NCBI GenBank assembly: GCA_947626775.1
Contig: CANQTL010000005.1
Coordinates: forward strand, 1 to 64,000
DNA: 64,000 nt
Direction of reading: 5' to 3'
Source of the DNA: an uncultured Lachnospiraceae bacterium
GTDB lineage: Bacteria; Bacillota; Clostridia; Lachnospirales; Lachnospiraceae
The notes under the pieces are model-generated. The model did no database searches. It saw only the letters and a program-made list of their open reading frames with translations, and was not told where the DNA came from. The translations under genes and the position numbers were made by a program. Below, one piece after another: positions 52,048-61,684 of this stretch (its first letter is position 1; every line of letters begins with the position of its first letter).

Positions 52048-53718
52048 TTGAAGACAGATATAGAGATCGCCCAGGAGGCGGCGCTGGAGAACATCACGGA
52101 CGTGGCGGCCCGAATCGGGATCGGCCCGGACGACCTGGAGCTGTACGGCAGATACAAAGCCAAGATATCGGACGAGTACATAGAAAGCATACAGAACCGT
52201 CCCGACGGAAAGCTGATTCTGGTGACGGCGATCAATCCCACGCCTGCGGGCGAGGGCAAGACGACCACCAGCGTCGGGCTGGGACAGGCCTTCGGAAAAC
52301 TCGGCAAAAAGGCGGTTATCGCGCTCAGGGAGCCGTCCCTCGGCCCCTGCTTTGGCATCAAGGGCGGCGCGGCAGGCGGCGGGTACGCCCAGGTGGTGCC
52401 GATGGAGGATCTGAACCTTCATTTCACGGGAGATTTCCATGCGATCACCTCGGCCAACAACCTGCTGGCGGCACTTCTGGACAACCACATCCAGCAGGGG
52501 AATGAACTGCATATCGATCCGCGGCAGATCGTGTGGAAGAGATGTCTGGATATGAACGACAGAGCGCTCAGAAACGTTGTCATCGGTCTGGGCGGCAGAA
52601 CGGACGGCGTCGTGCGGGAGGATCACTTTGTCATCACTGTGGCTTCCGAGATCATGGCCATCCTCTGTCTTGCCGCGGATATGCGGGATTTGAAAGAGAG
52701 GCTGGGGAAGATCATCGTCGCCTACAATGACGAGGGAGCGCCGGTGACGGCGGCGGACTTGAACGCGGTCGGGTCCATGGCAGCGCTGCTCAGGGACGCC
52801 ATGAAGCCGAACCTGATCCAGACGCTGGAGCATACGCCGGCCATCGTACATGGCGGGCCTTTTGCCAATATCGCTCACGGCTGCAATTCCATACGGGCCA
52901 CGAAGACAGCGCTCAAGATGGCCGACTATGTCGTCACGGAGGCGGGGTTCGGCGCAGATCTAGGCGCGGAGAAATTCTTTGACATCAAGTGCCGCAAGGC
53001 CGGACTGCGGCCGGATGCGGTGGTGCTTGTCGCCACGGTCAGAGCCTTGAAATACAACGGCGGTGTACCGAAAACGGAGCTTTCGGCAGAAAACATGTCG
53101 GCGCTTCAGGCGGGTATCGTGAATCTGGAGAAACATATCGAGAATCTGCACAAGTATGGCGTGCCGATTGTCGTCACTCTCAATTCTTTTGTGACGGACA
53201 CGGAGAAGGAGATTGCCTACGTGCGGAAGTTCTGTGAGGACAGAGGCTGTGAGTTTGCCATCTCAGAGGTGTGGGAGAAGGGCGGATCGGGAGGCGTCGA
53301 TCTGGCGCGGAAGGTGTTGGAGACACTGGAGAAAAAGGAGAGTCATTTCCGGCTGCTCTATGAGGACGACATGCCGTTAAAGGAAAAGATCCACACGATC
53401 GCCTCTGAGATCTACGGCGCGGGTGGTGTGTCCTACACGGCGGCGGCCGAAAGACAGATTAAGAAGCTGGAGGAGATGGGATTTGGCAGTCTGCCGGTCT
53501 GCATGGCGAAGACGCAGTATTCGCTCTCCGATGATCCTGCGCTCCTGGGACGCCCCGTGGGCTTTATGATGAATGTGAGAGAGGTCTATGTGTCCGCCGG
53601 CGCGGGGTTCGTGGTGGCGCTGACGGGGACGGTCATGACGATGCCCGGGCTTCCGAAGAAACCCGCGGCTTACGGGATCGATGTGAATGAGGACGGTGTG
53701 ATCACCGGGCTCTTTTAG
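52048..53718 (+). CDS. fhs: Formate-tetrahydrofolate ligase
   Basis: A 556-residue enzyme that activates formate with ATP to give 10-formyl-THF, the entry of one-carbon units in acetogens and purine-fermenting or general anaerobes. The ATP loop is in [28 protein letters not shown] and [13 protein letters not shown] are family signatures. Conserved text begins right at TTG 52048, and GAAAGGAAGG lies 7 bases upstream, so a TTG start is the best choice. folD follows, giving a one-carbon module. Confidence 0.96.
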   Translation: MKTDIEIAQEAALENITDVAARIGIGPDDLELYGRYKAKISDEYIESIQNRPDGKLILVTAINPTPAGEGKTTTSVGLGQAFGKLGKKAVIALREPSLGPCFGIKGGAAGGGYAQVVPMEDLNLHFTGDFHAITSANNLLAALLDNHIQQGNELHIDPRQIVWKRCLDMNDRALRNVVIGLGGRTDGVVREDHFVITVASEIMAILCLAADMRDLKERLGKIIVAYNDEGAPVTAADLNAVGSMAALLRDAMKPNLIQTLEHTPAIVHGGPFANIAHGCNSIRATKTALKMADYVVTEAGFGADLGAEKFFDIKCRKAGLRPDAVVLVATVRALKYNGGVPKTELSAENMSALQAGIVNLEKHIENLHKYGVPIVVTLNSFVTDTEKEIAYVRKFCEDRGCEFAISEVWEKGGSGGVDLARKVLETLEKKESHFRLLYEDDMPLKEKIHTIASEIYGAGGVSYTAAAERQIKKLEEMGFGSLPVCMAKTQYSLSDDPALLGRPVGFMMNVREVYVSAGAGFVVALTGTVMTMPGLPKKPAAYGIDVNEDGVITGLF

Positions 53719-53756
53719 GGCGGGCGGATGCCGCCGGCATGGAAGGAGGAAGGCGT

Positions 53757-54599
53757 ATGCCGCAGATAATAGACGGAAAGGCGATTTCCGCGCAGATCAA
53801 GGATGAACTGAAAGAAAAGGTGCAGAGGCTGAAGGAGAACGGGGTGCACATCTGCCTTGCAGTGGTCCAGGTGGGAGACGATCCGGCGTCGAGCGTGTAT
53901 GTCGGCAATAAGAAGAAAGCCTGCGCCTACATCGGAATAGAATCCCTGTCCTACGAGCTGCCTGCGGAGACGACGCAGGAGGAACTTCTGCGCCTGATCG
54001 GGGAACTGAACGGCAGAGCGGATGTGAACGGGATTCTGGTGCAGCTGCCTCTGCCTGCGCAGATCGACGAGGACGCCGTGATCCGCGCCATCGATCCGAA
54101 AAAAGATGTGGACGGCTTTCATCCCCAGAGCGTGGGCGCGCTCTGCATCGGACAGCCGGGATTTGTCTCCTGTACGCCGGCTGGAATTATTCAGCTGCTC
54201 AGGCGCTCCGGCGTCGAGATTGCCGGAAAGGAGTGCGTTGTGATCGGCAGGAGCAACATTGTGGGCAAGCCCATGGCGCTTCTTCTGCTGCGCGAAAACG
54301 CCACAGTGACGGTCGCGCACTCGAAGACCCGGAATCTGCAGGAGGTGACGAGGCGGGCGGACATCCTGATCGTCGCCGTGGGAAAACCCAGGATGATTAC
54401 GAGAGAGTATGTGAAGGAGGGCGCAGTTGTCATCGACGTCGGCGTCCACCGGAACGAGAACAATAAGCTGTGCGGCGACGTGGACTATGAAGATGTCGCG
54501 CCGGTGTGCAGCGCCATCACACCCGTGCCGGGCGGCGTCGGACCGATGACGATCGCCATGCTCATGAACAACTGCGTTGAGGCGGGGAGCGCAAGATAA
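53757..54599 (+). CDS. folD: Methylene-THF dehydrogenase / methenyl-THF cyclohydrolase
   Basis: A 280-residue bifunctional FolD. VGDDPASSVYVGNKKKAC contains the catalytic YxxxK (Tyr and Lys). GILVQLPLPAQID, the DVDGFHP segment and the NADP-binding GRSNIVGKPMA loop are all present. The ATG 53757 lies after GGAAGGAGGAAGG. It acts right after Fhs in the THF pathway. Confidence 0.97.
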   Translation: MPQIIDGKAISAQIKDELKEKVQRLKENGVHICLAVVQVGDDPASSVYVGNKKKACAYIGIESLSYELPAETTQEELLRLIGELNGRADVNGILVQLPLPAQIDEDAVIRAIDPKKDVDGFHPQSVGALCIGQPGFVSCTPAGIIQLLRRSGVEIAGKECVVIGRSNIVGKPMALLLLRENATVTVAHSKTRNLQEVTRRADILIVAVGKPRMITREYVKEGAVVIDVGVHRNENNKLCGDVDYEDVAPVCSAITPVPGGVGPMTIAMLMNNCVEAGSAR

Positions 54600-54634
54600 C
54601 AGGCGGATAGACAGTGACGGAGAGGGAACTGCTT

Positions 54635-56092
54635 ATGAAGTGCCCACATTGCGGCAACGAGTTGGAAGAAGGACATCTGATCTGCGAGAAGTGCGGAGAG
54701 GAGATCCGGATTGTGCCCGACTTTGAGCCGGAGATTGAAAACAGCATAACGGAAACCCTGTCCACGCTCGCGGCGCTGCAGGAAGGAGAAGACACGGATC
54801 ATAAGCCGCAGGGGGATGGAAAGAGCGAAGCAGAGCAGTCTGAGCCGCAGCAGGAAGAAGAGGAAGTGGAGGATGACAGGAAGATCTGGGTCATCGTGAG
54901 CATTGTCATTATCCTGGCGGTTACGCTGATCGCCTACGGCGCATATGCCTATCATATCCGCACGGTGGATTATCGGATCGGCAGGGCGAGAGAGTATGCG
55001 GCCAACGAGAATTATGCGGATGCGATCGCGTGTCTGGAGGACGCCTACGAGGACTATCCGGATGTGGCGCAGCTTCTCTTCCTGGAGGCGGATTACTACT
55101 ATCTGCAGCAGGATCATGTGTCGGCGGTCAGTGTGCTGTCCCGCATCATAGGACGGGGAGATTTTCCCTATGAGGATCTGGAGGAGGCATACGACAAGAT
55201 TGTCACGATCTATGCCAACGACGGCATGTACAGTGAGATCAACGAACTGCTGCAGGCATGTCCGGAGCCTGACATCGTCAATATGTTTCAGAGTTATCTG
55301 GCGCTCCCGCCCGAGTTCAGCTATGTGGAGGGCAGCTACGCGGAGGTGATTCCACTGAAGCTGAGCTCTAACACGGCGGGCACGATCTACTACACGATGG
55401 ACGGCTCGAAGCCGACCAGGGAGAGCCAGATTTACACGGCGCCGCTCTTCCTGGAGTCCGGGGAATATACGGTCAGCGCCTTTTTCGTGAATGATTACGG
55501 CATCGAGAGCGAGGTCGTCAGCAAGACCTATGTGATTAATCTGTCCGTGCCGAACCCGCCGGAGATCGCACTGTACAGCGGCGAGTATTCGGAGCCTATG
55601 ATGATTTCCGTGGAGGCGGCGGAGGGCTGCAGGATCTTCTACACGACGGACGAGACCGATCCGACCGCCGACAGCGTTCCCTATACCGGGCCGATCCCCA
55701 TGCCGCTCGGCACGACGCAGTTTAAATTTGTCAATATCAGCGAGGACGGCATCTCCAGCGAGATTACGTCGCGGACATACACGCTGCGGCTCAGGGGAGC
55801 GATCGCGCCGACGCAGGCGGTGAACGCTCTGATTGACAGGCTGGTGGAGATCGGGTATCTGGAGGACGCTGCGGGACACAGCAAACGGCAGAGCGGCGTT
55901 TTCAGCTATCGCTTCAGTTCCGTGCTGCGCATCGGCGAGAACGGGGACTACTATACCATCAACGAGCACTATGACGACGGAACGGGCGTTTTAAGCCGTA
56001 CCGACAAGGTCTTTCTGGTCAATGTGTACACCGGCGAGGCGGCGCAGCTCGGCTACGACGAGAACGGCGATTTCGTGGCCAATCTTCTGTAG
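54635..56092 (+). CDS. Membrane protein with N-terminal zinc ribbon, TPR region and chitobiase-type beta domains
   Basis: 485 residues. CPHC and CEKC pairs (about residues 3-24) form a zinc ribbon. An acidic linker and one transmembrane helix (about 88-112) follow. Outside the membrane come a TPR-like helical region (about 120-225) and two chitobiase/beta-hexosaminidase C-terminal-type repeats (IYYTMDGSKPT at about 255 and IFYTTDETDPT at about 335), then a small C-terminal domain. The function is unknown; the extracytoplasmic part may bind cell-wall sugars. ATG 54635 is preferred over GTG 54614. Confidence 0.75.
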   Translation: MKCPHCGNELEEGHLICEKCGEEIRIVPDFEPEIENSITETLSTLAALQEGEDTDHKPQGDGKSEAEQSEPQQEEEEVEDDRKIWVIVSIVIILAVTLIAYGAYAYHIRTVDYRIGRAREYAANENYADAIACLEDAYEDYPDVAQLLFLEADYYYLQQDHVSAVSVLSRIIGRGDFPYEDLEEAYDKIVTIYANDGMYSEINELLQACPEPDIVNMFQSYLALPPEFSYVEGSYAEVIPLKLSSNTAGTIYYTMDGSKPTRESQIYTAPLFLESGEYTVSAFFVNDYGIESEVVSKTYVINLSVPNPPEIALYSGEYSEPMMISVEAAEGCRIFYTTDETDPTADSVPYTGPIPMPLGTTQFKFVNISEDGISSEITSRTYTLRLRGAIAPTQAVNALIDRLVEIGYLEDAAGHSKRQSGVFSYRFSSVLRIGENGDYYTINEHYDDGTGVLSRTDKVFLVNVYTGEAAQLGYDENGDFVANLL

Positions 56093-56134
56093 CGCGTCGC
56101 GGACTGCCGGGAGGCGGTAATTGATGGAAAATGG

Positions 56135-56163
56135 TTGCAAAAATAAAAGAGTTCCGATATCAT
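56135..56163 (+). promoter_or_regulatory. Sigma-A promoter of the NfnAB-like operon
   Basis: TTGCAA (56135-56140), a 17-bp spacer and TATCAT (56158-56163), with the first gene starting 89 bases later. Confidence 0.65.
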
Positions 56164-56251
56164 TAACCAGGGTGCATACGGTTTGGCGGATATGGAGGAA
56201 GCGCGTATGCACAAAGCGGTACGACGAGGGATAACAGGAGGAGAAGCAGTC

Positions 56252-57142
56252 ATGTACAAGATATTGAAAGCCGAAGAACTTGCGACGAACATCTATCTGA
56301 TGAACGTTGAAGCGCCGAGGGTCGCCAAGTCCTGTCAGCCGGGGCAGTTCGTGATCGTCAGGACTGACGCCGACGGAGAGCGAATCCCGCTGACCATCTG
56401 CGACTATGACAGGGAGAAGGGAACGATCACGATCGTCGTACAGGTGGTCGGCGCGGCGACTGAAATGATGTGCCGCCTGAAAACCGGCGACAGTTTTCAT
56501 GATTTCGTGGGACCGCTGGGCCGTCCTTCCGAATTTGTGAGCGAGGACATGGAGAGTCTGAAAAAAAAGAAAATATTGTTTGTCGCCGGAGGGCTCGGCA
56601 CGGCGCCTGTCTATCCGCAGGTAAAGTGGCTGCATGAGCGCGGTATCGGCGCGGATGTGATCATCGGCGCCAAGACGAAAGAACTGCTCATCATGGAGGA
56701 GGAGATGAAGGCGGTGGCCGGCAATCTCTACGTGACCACCGACGACGGTTCTTACGGCAGGAGCGGTATGGTGACGAAAGTGATCGACGATCTGATTTCA
56801 CAGGAGGGCAAAAGCTATGATATGTGCGTGGCTATCGGCCCGATGATCATGATGAAATTCGTGTGTCTGACCACGAAGAAATACGATCTGCCCACGATTG
56901 TAAGCATGAACCCGATCATGGTGGACGGCACAGGCATGTGCGGCGCCTGCCGCCTGACGGTGGATGGAGAAGTGAAGTTCGCCTGCGTGGACGGACCGGA
57001 GTTCGACGGGCATAAGGTGGATTTTGACCAGGCGATGAAGCGTCAGCAGCTCTATAAGACGAAAGAGGGGAGAGCCTTCCTGAAAGCGAAAGAGGGAAGC
57101 ACCCATCACGGCGGCTGCGGAAATTGTGGAGGGAATGACTAA
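56252..57142 (+). CDS. NfnA-like ferredoxin-NADP+ reductase subunit alpha
   Basis: A 296-residue FAD/NAD(P)-binding subunit. FAD-binding text RIPLTICDYD, the GGLGTAPVYPQVKWL NAD(P) motif and a C-terminal [2Fe-2S] Cys set (GTGMCGACRLTVDGEVKFACVDGP region) match the DHOD-K / NfnA family. The tail ends in GGCGNCGG. With the next gene it should form an electron-bifurcating NADH-dependent ferredoxin:NADP+ oxidoreductase. Its stop shares one base with the next start. AGGAGG is 9 bases before ATG 56252. Confidence 0.88.
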   Translation: MYKILKAEELATNIYLMNVEAPRVAKSCQPGQFVIVRTDADGERIPLTICDYDREKGTITIVVQVVGAATEMMCRLKTGDSFHDFVGPLGRPSEFVSEDMESLKKKKILFVAGGLGTAPVYPQVKWLHERGIGADVIIGAKTKELLIMEEEMKAVAGNLYVTTDDGSYGRSGMVTKVIDDLISQEGKSYDMCVAIGPMIMMKFVCLTTKKYDLPTIVSMNPIMVDGTGMCGACRLTVDGEVKFACVDGPEFDGHKVDFDQAMKRQQLYKTKEGRAFLKAKEGSTHHGGCGNCGGND

Positions 57143-58530
57143 TGCAGACAGATGTGTTGAAAAAAGTGCCGGTCCGCGAGCAGGATGCGAAAGTGCGCGC
57201 GGCAAATTTTGAAGAAGTATGTCTGGGCTACGACAAAGAGGAGGCAATGTGCGAGGCAGGGCGCTGCATCAACTGTAAGAATGCGCAGTGCGTCAAGGGC
57301 TGTCCCGTTGCGATCAATATTCCGGGTTTTATTGAAAAAGTGAAGGACGGCGATATCGAGGCGGCTTATCAGATTATCAGCGAGTCCTCCGCTCTGCCGG
57401 CGGTCTGCGGGCGCGTCTGCCCTCAGGAGAGCCAGTGCGAGGGCAAGTGCATCCGCGGCATCAAGGGCGAACCCATCTCCATCGGCAAGCTGGAGCGGTT
57501 TGTCGCGGACTGGGCGAGAGAAAACGGAATCAGGCCGGCGGGCGCTCAGGAGAAGAAGGGGAAAAAGGTTGCCGTGATCGGCTCCGGACCTTCCGGCCTG
57601 ACCTGTGCAGGCGATCTGGCGAAAATGGGATATGACGTCACGATCTTCGAGGCTCTGCACGAACCGGGCGGCGTGCTGGTTTACGGCATTCCGGAATTCC
57701 GTCTGCCAAAGAAGGATGTGGTGGCCAAGGAGATCGAGAACGTGGAGTCGCTGGGCGTCAGGATCGAGACGAACGTGGTGATCGGCAAGTCCGTGACGAT
57801 AGACGAGCTGCTGACGGAGGAAGGTTTCTCCGCGGTCTTCATCGGTTCCGGCGCAGGACTTCCGAAATTCATGGGAATCCCCGGCGAGCAGGCCAACGGC
57901 GTGTTCTCCGCCAACGAGTATCTGACGAGGAGCAATCTGATGAAGGCTTTCGACGAGGAGTCCAACACGCCCATCATGCGCGGCAGGAAGGTTGTGGTGG
58001 TCGGCGGCGGCAACGTGGCGATGGACGCCGCGAGAACGGCTCTGCGTCTCGGCGCAGAGGTGCACATCGTGTACCGCAGGAGCGAGGAGGAGCTTCCCGC
58101 CCGTGTGGAGGAGGTGCATCACGCGAAAGAGGAAGGTATCATCTTCGATCTTCTCACGAATCCCACGGAGATTCTGGAAGACGAAAACGGCTGGGTCTGC
58201 GGTATCCGGTGCGTGAGAATGGAGCTTGGCGAGCCGGACGCTTCCGGCAGGAGGCGGCCTGTCGTGATCGAGGGATCGGAATTTACGATGGATGCGGACA
58301 CGGTCATCATGTCCCTGGGCACATCGCCCAATCCGCTGATCTCCTCCACCACGGAGGGACTGGAAGTGAACAAGTATCAGTGTATCGTAGCGGACGAGGA
58401 GTCCGGCAGGACGACGAAAGAGGGCGTCTATGCGGGCGGAGACGCGGTGACTGGCGCAGCTACCGTGATCCTTGCAATGGGCGCCGGCAAGGCGGCTGCC
58501 AGAGGGATAGACGGGTATTTGTCCAGATAG
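57142..58530 (+). CDS. gltA: NfnB-like / NADPH-dependent glutamate synthase small-subunit-like flavoprotein
   Basis: A 462-residue protein. The N-terminal half has two [4Fe-4S] Cys clusters (CINCKNAQCVKGCP and CGRVCPQESQCEGKC). Two Rossmann motifs follow (GSGPSGLTCAGDLA and VGGGNVAMDAARTA). This is the GltA/NfnB family. Since it is paired with an NfnA-like gene and no glutamate synthase large subunit is present, transhydrogenation is the likely job, balancing NADH, NADPH and ferredoxin. Confidence 0.88.
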   Translation: MQTDVLKKVPVREQDAKVRAANFEEVCLGYDKEEAMCEAGRCINCKNAQCVKGCPVAINIPGFIEKVKDGDIEAAYQIISESSALPAVCGRVCPQESQCEGKCIRGIKGEPISIGKLERFVADWARENGIRPAGAQEKKGKKVAVIGSGPSGLTCAGDLAKMGYDVTIFEALHEPGGVLVYGIPEFRLPKKDVVAKEIENVESLGVRIETNVVIGKSVTIDELLTEEGFSAVFIGSGAGLPKFMGIPGEQANGVFSANEYLTRSNLMKAFDEESNTPIMRGRKVVVVGGGNVAMDAARTALRLGAEVHIVYRRSEEELPARVEEVHHAKEEGIIFDLLTNPTEILEDENGWVCGIRCVRMELGEPDASGRRRPVVIEGSEFTMDADTVIMSLGTSPNPLISSTTEGLEVNKYQCIVADEESGRTTKEGVYAGGDAVTGAATVILAMGAGKAAARGIDGYLSR

Positions 58531-58691
58531 AGAGCGCGCGGCATGTGCCCTGCGCCGACGGGAGAGTCTGCCGGAGCGGCGGGCTCTTCTTGCATGAAGA
58601 GACAAAGTTATAACAATCTTAATAATTTATACAGCAGTTTGTTAAGAAATCGGGATTATGATAAGGGTTATCAGGAAAGGAAACGGCAGCT

Positions 58692-58994
58692 ATGGTACAT
58701 CATATTGTGTTATGGAATCTGAAAACGGAACTGACGCAGGCTGAGAGAGCGGAGGCCGCAGCGCGCATCAAGAGGGAACTGGAGGCGGTGGCCGGACAGG
58801 TGTCCGGCGTCGTGTCGCTCCGGGTGGAGACAGAGGCGCTTGCCTCCAGCAACAGGGACATCGGTCTGATCTCTGTATTCGAAAACGGTGAGGCGCTGCA
58901 GGCCTATCAGGTGTCCCCGGCGCACAGAGCGGCGGCAGCTTATATCGGCAGCGTCACGGAGAACAGGACGTGCCTGGATTATGAGGCGCAGTGA
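58692..58994 (+). CDS. Dabb (stress-responsive A/B barrel) domain protein
   Basis: A 100-residue protein with the ferredoxin-like Dabb fold: VHHIVLWNLK at the N-terminus and a HRAAAAYIGSVTENRTCLDY end. Such proteins are small dimers with varied or unknown roles. AGGAAAGG lies about 10 bases upstream. It begins a new transcription unit after nfnB and is 10 bases before the MORN-like gene. Confidence 0.85.
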   Translation: MVHHIVLWNLKTELTQAERAEAAARIKRELEAVAGQVSGVVSLRVETEALASSNRDIGLISVFENGEALQAYQVSPAHRAAAAYIGSVTENRTCLDYEAQ

Positions 58995-59004
58995 GGGTGG
59001 AGCT

Positions 59005-60129
59005 ATGAATCTGATGGAGAGAAATCACAACACAGAGCAAGAGGGTGATCTGGAGGAACTTGACCTGGAGCGGGAAGAGGACGAGGAGCGCGGCAGAAAG
59101 CGGGAGAGCCTGCTGCAGAAGCCGTTCATGACCACGCTGCTTCTCGGAATCATTGCAGTGCTGCTATTGTGCATTATCGCGCTGCTGCTGTTCCTGCCGG
59201 GAAGGCGGGAGGCCGCGCAGACGGATGCAGACGGCGGCCTGCAGCAGAGCATCACGGATTATGCGAAGGAACAGCAGAAGAACGACTATGTGCCGGAGAC
59301 GGACGGACAGTCTGCTGCGGTCACGCCGCAGCAGACTACAAAAGAAGAGGAGCCCGAAGAGGAAGAGGAGGAAGATGCGGAAGAAGAGCCGATAGATCCG
59401 GTATCCGCAGACAGCGACAAGACTGCGGTGGTGGTCGACGTGGAGGACGAAAACGACGTCTCCTACACCAAGGAGTTTATCCTGAACGAGGCGCTTCCCT
59501 ATTTCGCGGACAACAATCAGGAAGCTATCTGGGATCTGGCGCATCTGAGGCGGTACGTCAAGCTGTCGGAAGGGCTGAAAGGAACCGGAAACTATTACTA
59601 TACGGGTGATGTGAACGGCAGCGGCAGACCTGACGGCATGGGACTGGCAATCTATGAGGACAACAGCTATTATTACGGCGGCTGGTCGAACGGTGCAAGG
59701 AGCGGACATGGCACGTGGTTTCGGTTCTATATCAGTGAGAAAAGCAGCCGCAACGCCATGGGGAGATATATGGCGCACAGCTATGCGGGCGAATGGGCGG
59801 ACGATCTGCCGAACGGGCAGGGGGCGGAACACTATGAGGTGGATCTTGCCAGAATGCAGGGCGGTGAACGGATTCTGCAGAACGTTGTCGGCGGTTTTGT
59901 GGACGGTCTGTACGACGGCACGCTGTACGGTTATACCATAAATAACATCGGGACCAGGGAAGAGTGGGACGGGGTCGCAGACAAGGGCACATTTGAGCTG
60001 TGGCGCGATATGAGCGCTATCGGCGAGTGTTCCGTATGGCGAAACAAAGAGGATCACACGCTCTGTCTCGATATCGATAAGTCGGAGAACAGGAATCAGG
60101 GAATCCGGGAACTGTGGAAGAAGGAGTGA
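59005..60129 (+). CDS. Membrane-anchored protein with MORN-like repeats
   Basis: 374 residues. An acidic/basic N-terminal segment, one transmembrane helix (about 42-68), a long acidic Gln/Glu-rich linker (about 75-150) and then an outer domain with MORN-type units (YYTGDVNGSGRPDGMG, YYYGGWSNGARSGHGTW, SYAGEWADDLPNGQGAEHY). The function is unknown; MORN units often mediate protein or lipid contacts. GGTGGAG precedes ATG 59005. Confidence 0.75.
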   Translation: MNLMERNHNTEQEGDLEELDLEREEDEERGRKRESLLQKPFMTTLLLGIIAVLLLCIIALLLFLPGRREAAQTDADGGLQQSITDYAKEQQKNDYVPETDGQSAAVTPQQTTKEEEPEEEEEEDAEEEPIDPVSADSDKTAVVVDVEDENDVSYTKEFILNEALPYFADNNQEAIWDLAHLRRYVKLSEGLKGTGNYYYTGDVNGSGRPDGMGLAIYEDNSYYYGGWSNGARSGHGTWFRFYISEKSSRNAMGRYMAHSYAGEWADDLPNGQGAEHYEVDLARMQGGERILQNVVGGFVDGLYDGTLYGYTINNIGTREEWDGVADKGTFELWRDMSAIGECSVWRNKEDHTLCLDIDKSENRNQGIRELWKKE

Positions 60130-60135
60130 CGGAAC

Positions 60136-60420
60136 GTGGATACGAGGATAGCTCTGATAGGCATTATCGTGGAGCGGGAGGACAGCGTGGAGCGGCTCAA
60201 CAGACTGCTGCACGAGTACGGGAAATATATTATTGGCAGGATGGGAATTCCCTACCGCCGCAGAGAGGTCAACATCATCAGCGTGGCGATCGACGCGCCG
60301 CAGGACGTCATCAACGCGCTCTCCGGCAAGATAGGAAAACTGGATGGGATCAGCGCGAGGACGGTGTACTCCAATGTCAAAGGCGCGCTGCAGGAGGGTA
60401 TTGCAATCCGTGAAGAATGA
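60136..60420 (+). CDS. TM1266-family iron-only hydrogenase system putative regulator
   Basis: A 94-residue ACT/NikR-C-like protein (TM1266 family), normally found with [FeFe]-hydrogenase maturation genes. The conserved GRMGIPYRRREVNIIS segment is present. The GTG start follows AAGGAG. No hydE, hydF or hydG is visible in the window, so the link to the hydrogenase is only from the family. Confidence 0.85.
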   Translation: MDTRIALIGIIVEREDSVERLNRLLHEYGKYIIGRMGIPYRRREVNIISVAIDAPQDVINALSGKIGKLDGISARTVYSNVKGALQEGIAIREE

Positions 60421-60489
60421 TTATAAAATAAAGTTGTGCCATATATTTTCTGGCGTTTTTACTTCTTGAGATGAAGGAGCGTGACGTAC

Positions 60490-61173
60490 ATGCCTTGGTG
60501 TCCCGTATGTAAGAACGAGTATAGGGAAGGAATCAAATTCTGCGCCGAATGCCAGGTGGAGCTGGTAGAGCGCCTGGAGGAGGAGAGCGGACGGGAGGAC
60601 GAGGCTGAGCGGGAGGCGGAGGCGCGTCTGCGCGCCATGCTCGCGGCAGGCGCAGAGGAAGACGGGAAAGAGGCCGGGGAGGAGAAGCCCGCGGCGTATC
60701 AGACTTACCGGGACAGCGCCATGCAGGCGGAGGACAACCGCTCGTCCGCGTACACGCTGTTTTTGGCGGGGATTCTCGGCTTTGTCCTGGACATCCTCGT
60801 GTTTACGAATGTGATCCCTGTCTTTCACAATGCGGACACGACCCGCTACTTCGTGTGCGGCGTTATGGGCGCGCTGTTTGTCCTGTTTCTTGTGTTCGGG
60901 ATCGTGTCCATGCGCAATGCCAGGATCCTTCTGGTGCAGGCGCGGTCGGAGGACACGCTTTTGTCGGAGCTTGAGAAGTGGTGCAGGGAGAATCTGAGCG
61001 CGGAACAGATCGACGGCGGCCTCGCCTTGGAAGACATGGCGGAGGAACAGAAGTATTTCAGGCGCGCCGACAGGATGAAGGAGATCATCAACAACAAGTT
61101 TCTGAATCTCGATCAGGGGCTTCTGGAACATTTTGTGGACGGGTACTATCAGGAGTTGTTTGAGAATCAATGA
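60490..61173 (+). CDS. Membrane protein with N-terminal zinc ribbon, unknown
   Basis: 227 residues. CPVC and CAEC pairs (residues about 4-20) form a zinc ribbon, an acidic Glu/Ala-rich linker follows (about 25-75), two transmembrane helices lie at about 86-108 and 117-140, and a helical C-terminal cytosolic domain ends the protein. The orientation suggests that both ends are cytosolic. AAGGAG lies 10 bases before ATG 60490; GTG 60481 is too close. Its stop overlaps the rlmH start by ATGA. Function unknown. Confidence 0.75.
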   Translation: MPWCPVCKNEYREGIKFCAECQVELVERLEEESGREDEAEREAEARLRAMLAAGAEEDGKEAGEEKPAAYQTYRDSAMQAEDNRSSAYTLFLAGILGFVLDILVFTNVIPVFHNADTTRYFVCGVMGALFVLFLVFGIVSMRNARILLVQARSEDTLLSELEKWCRENLSAEQIDGGLALEDMAEEQKYFRRADRMKEIINNKFLNLDQGLLEHFVDGYYQELFENQ

Positions 61174-61649
61174 AGATAACGGTGATTGCGGTCGGCAGAA
61201 TCAAGGAACCGTTCTACAGGGACGCAGTTGCGGAGTATGCGAAGCGGCTGAGCAGATACTGCCGCCTGGAGATCGTCCAGGTGGAGGACGAGAGGACGCC
61301 GGACAGAGCCGCCCCTGCGCTGGAAGAGGCTGTCAGGGCGAAGGAGGCGGAGCGGATCCTGCGCTGCATCAGGGACGACGCCTATGTCATCGCGCTGGAG
61401 ATCCGGGGCGCTGCATTCGATTCGGAGTCGTTTGCGGGACAGATGGAAAGTCTTGCAACCAGAGGCGTCAGTCATATCCAGTTTGTGATAGGCGGTTCCC
61501 TGGGACTGCATAGAAAAGTGCGTGAGAAGGCTGACCTGGCGGTCAGCTTTTCTGACATGACGTTTCCGCATCAGTTGATGCGGGTCATTCTTCTGGAACA
61601 GATCTACCGGGCGTACCGTATCATAAACGGCGAGCCGTATCACAAGTAG
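61170..61649 (+). CDS. rlmH: 23S rRNA (pseudouridine1915-N3)-methyltransferase RlmH
   Basis: A 159-residue SPOUT methyltransferase. The trefoil-knot SAM site FVIGGSLGLHRKV and the C-terminal SDMTFPHQLMRVILLEQIYRAY are diagnostic. It methylates pseudouridine 1915 in helix 69 of 23S rRNA. It overlaps the previous gene by four bases. Confidence 0.97.
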   Translation: MKITVIAVGRIKEPFYRDAVAEYAKRLSRYCRLEIVQVEDERTPDRAAPALEEAVRAKEAERILRCIRDDAYVIALEIRGAAFDSESFAGQMESLATRGVSHIQFVIGGSLGLHRKVREKADLAVSFSDMTFPHQLMRVILLEQIYRAYRIINGEPYHK

Positions 61650-61684
61650 CGCGGCGCGCAGACGGGAGAGGAGACTGCGGATAG

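Noticed and set aside
58564..58591. Terminator after the NfnB-like gene
   Set aside because: A 9-pair stem with two G-T pairs is visible but the tail TTCTTG is not a convincing T-run.
60435..60460. Terminator between the TM1266-family and zinc-ribbon genes
   Set aside because: The stem is only four or five pairs (TGCCA/TGGCG) although a T-run follows; too weak to call.
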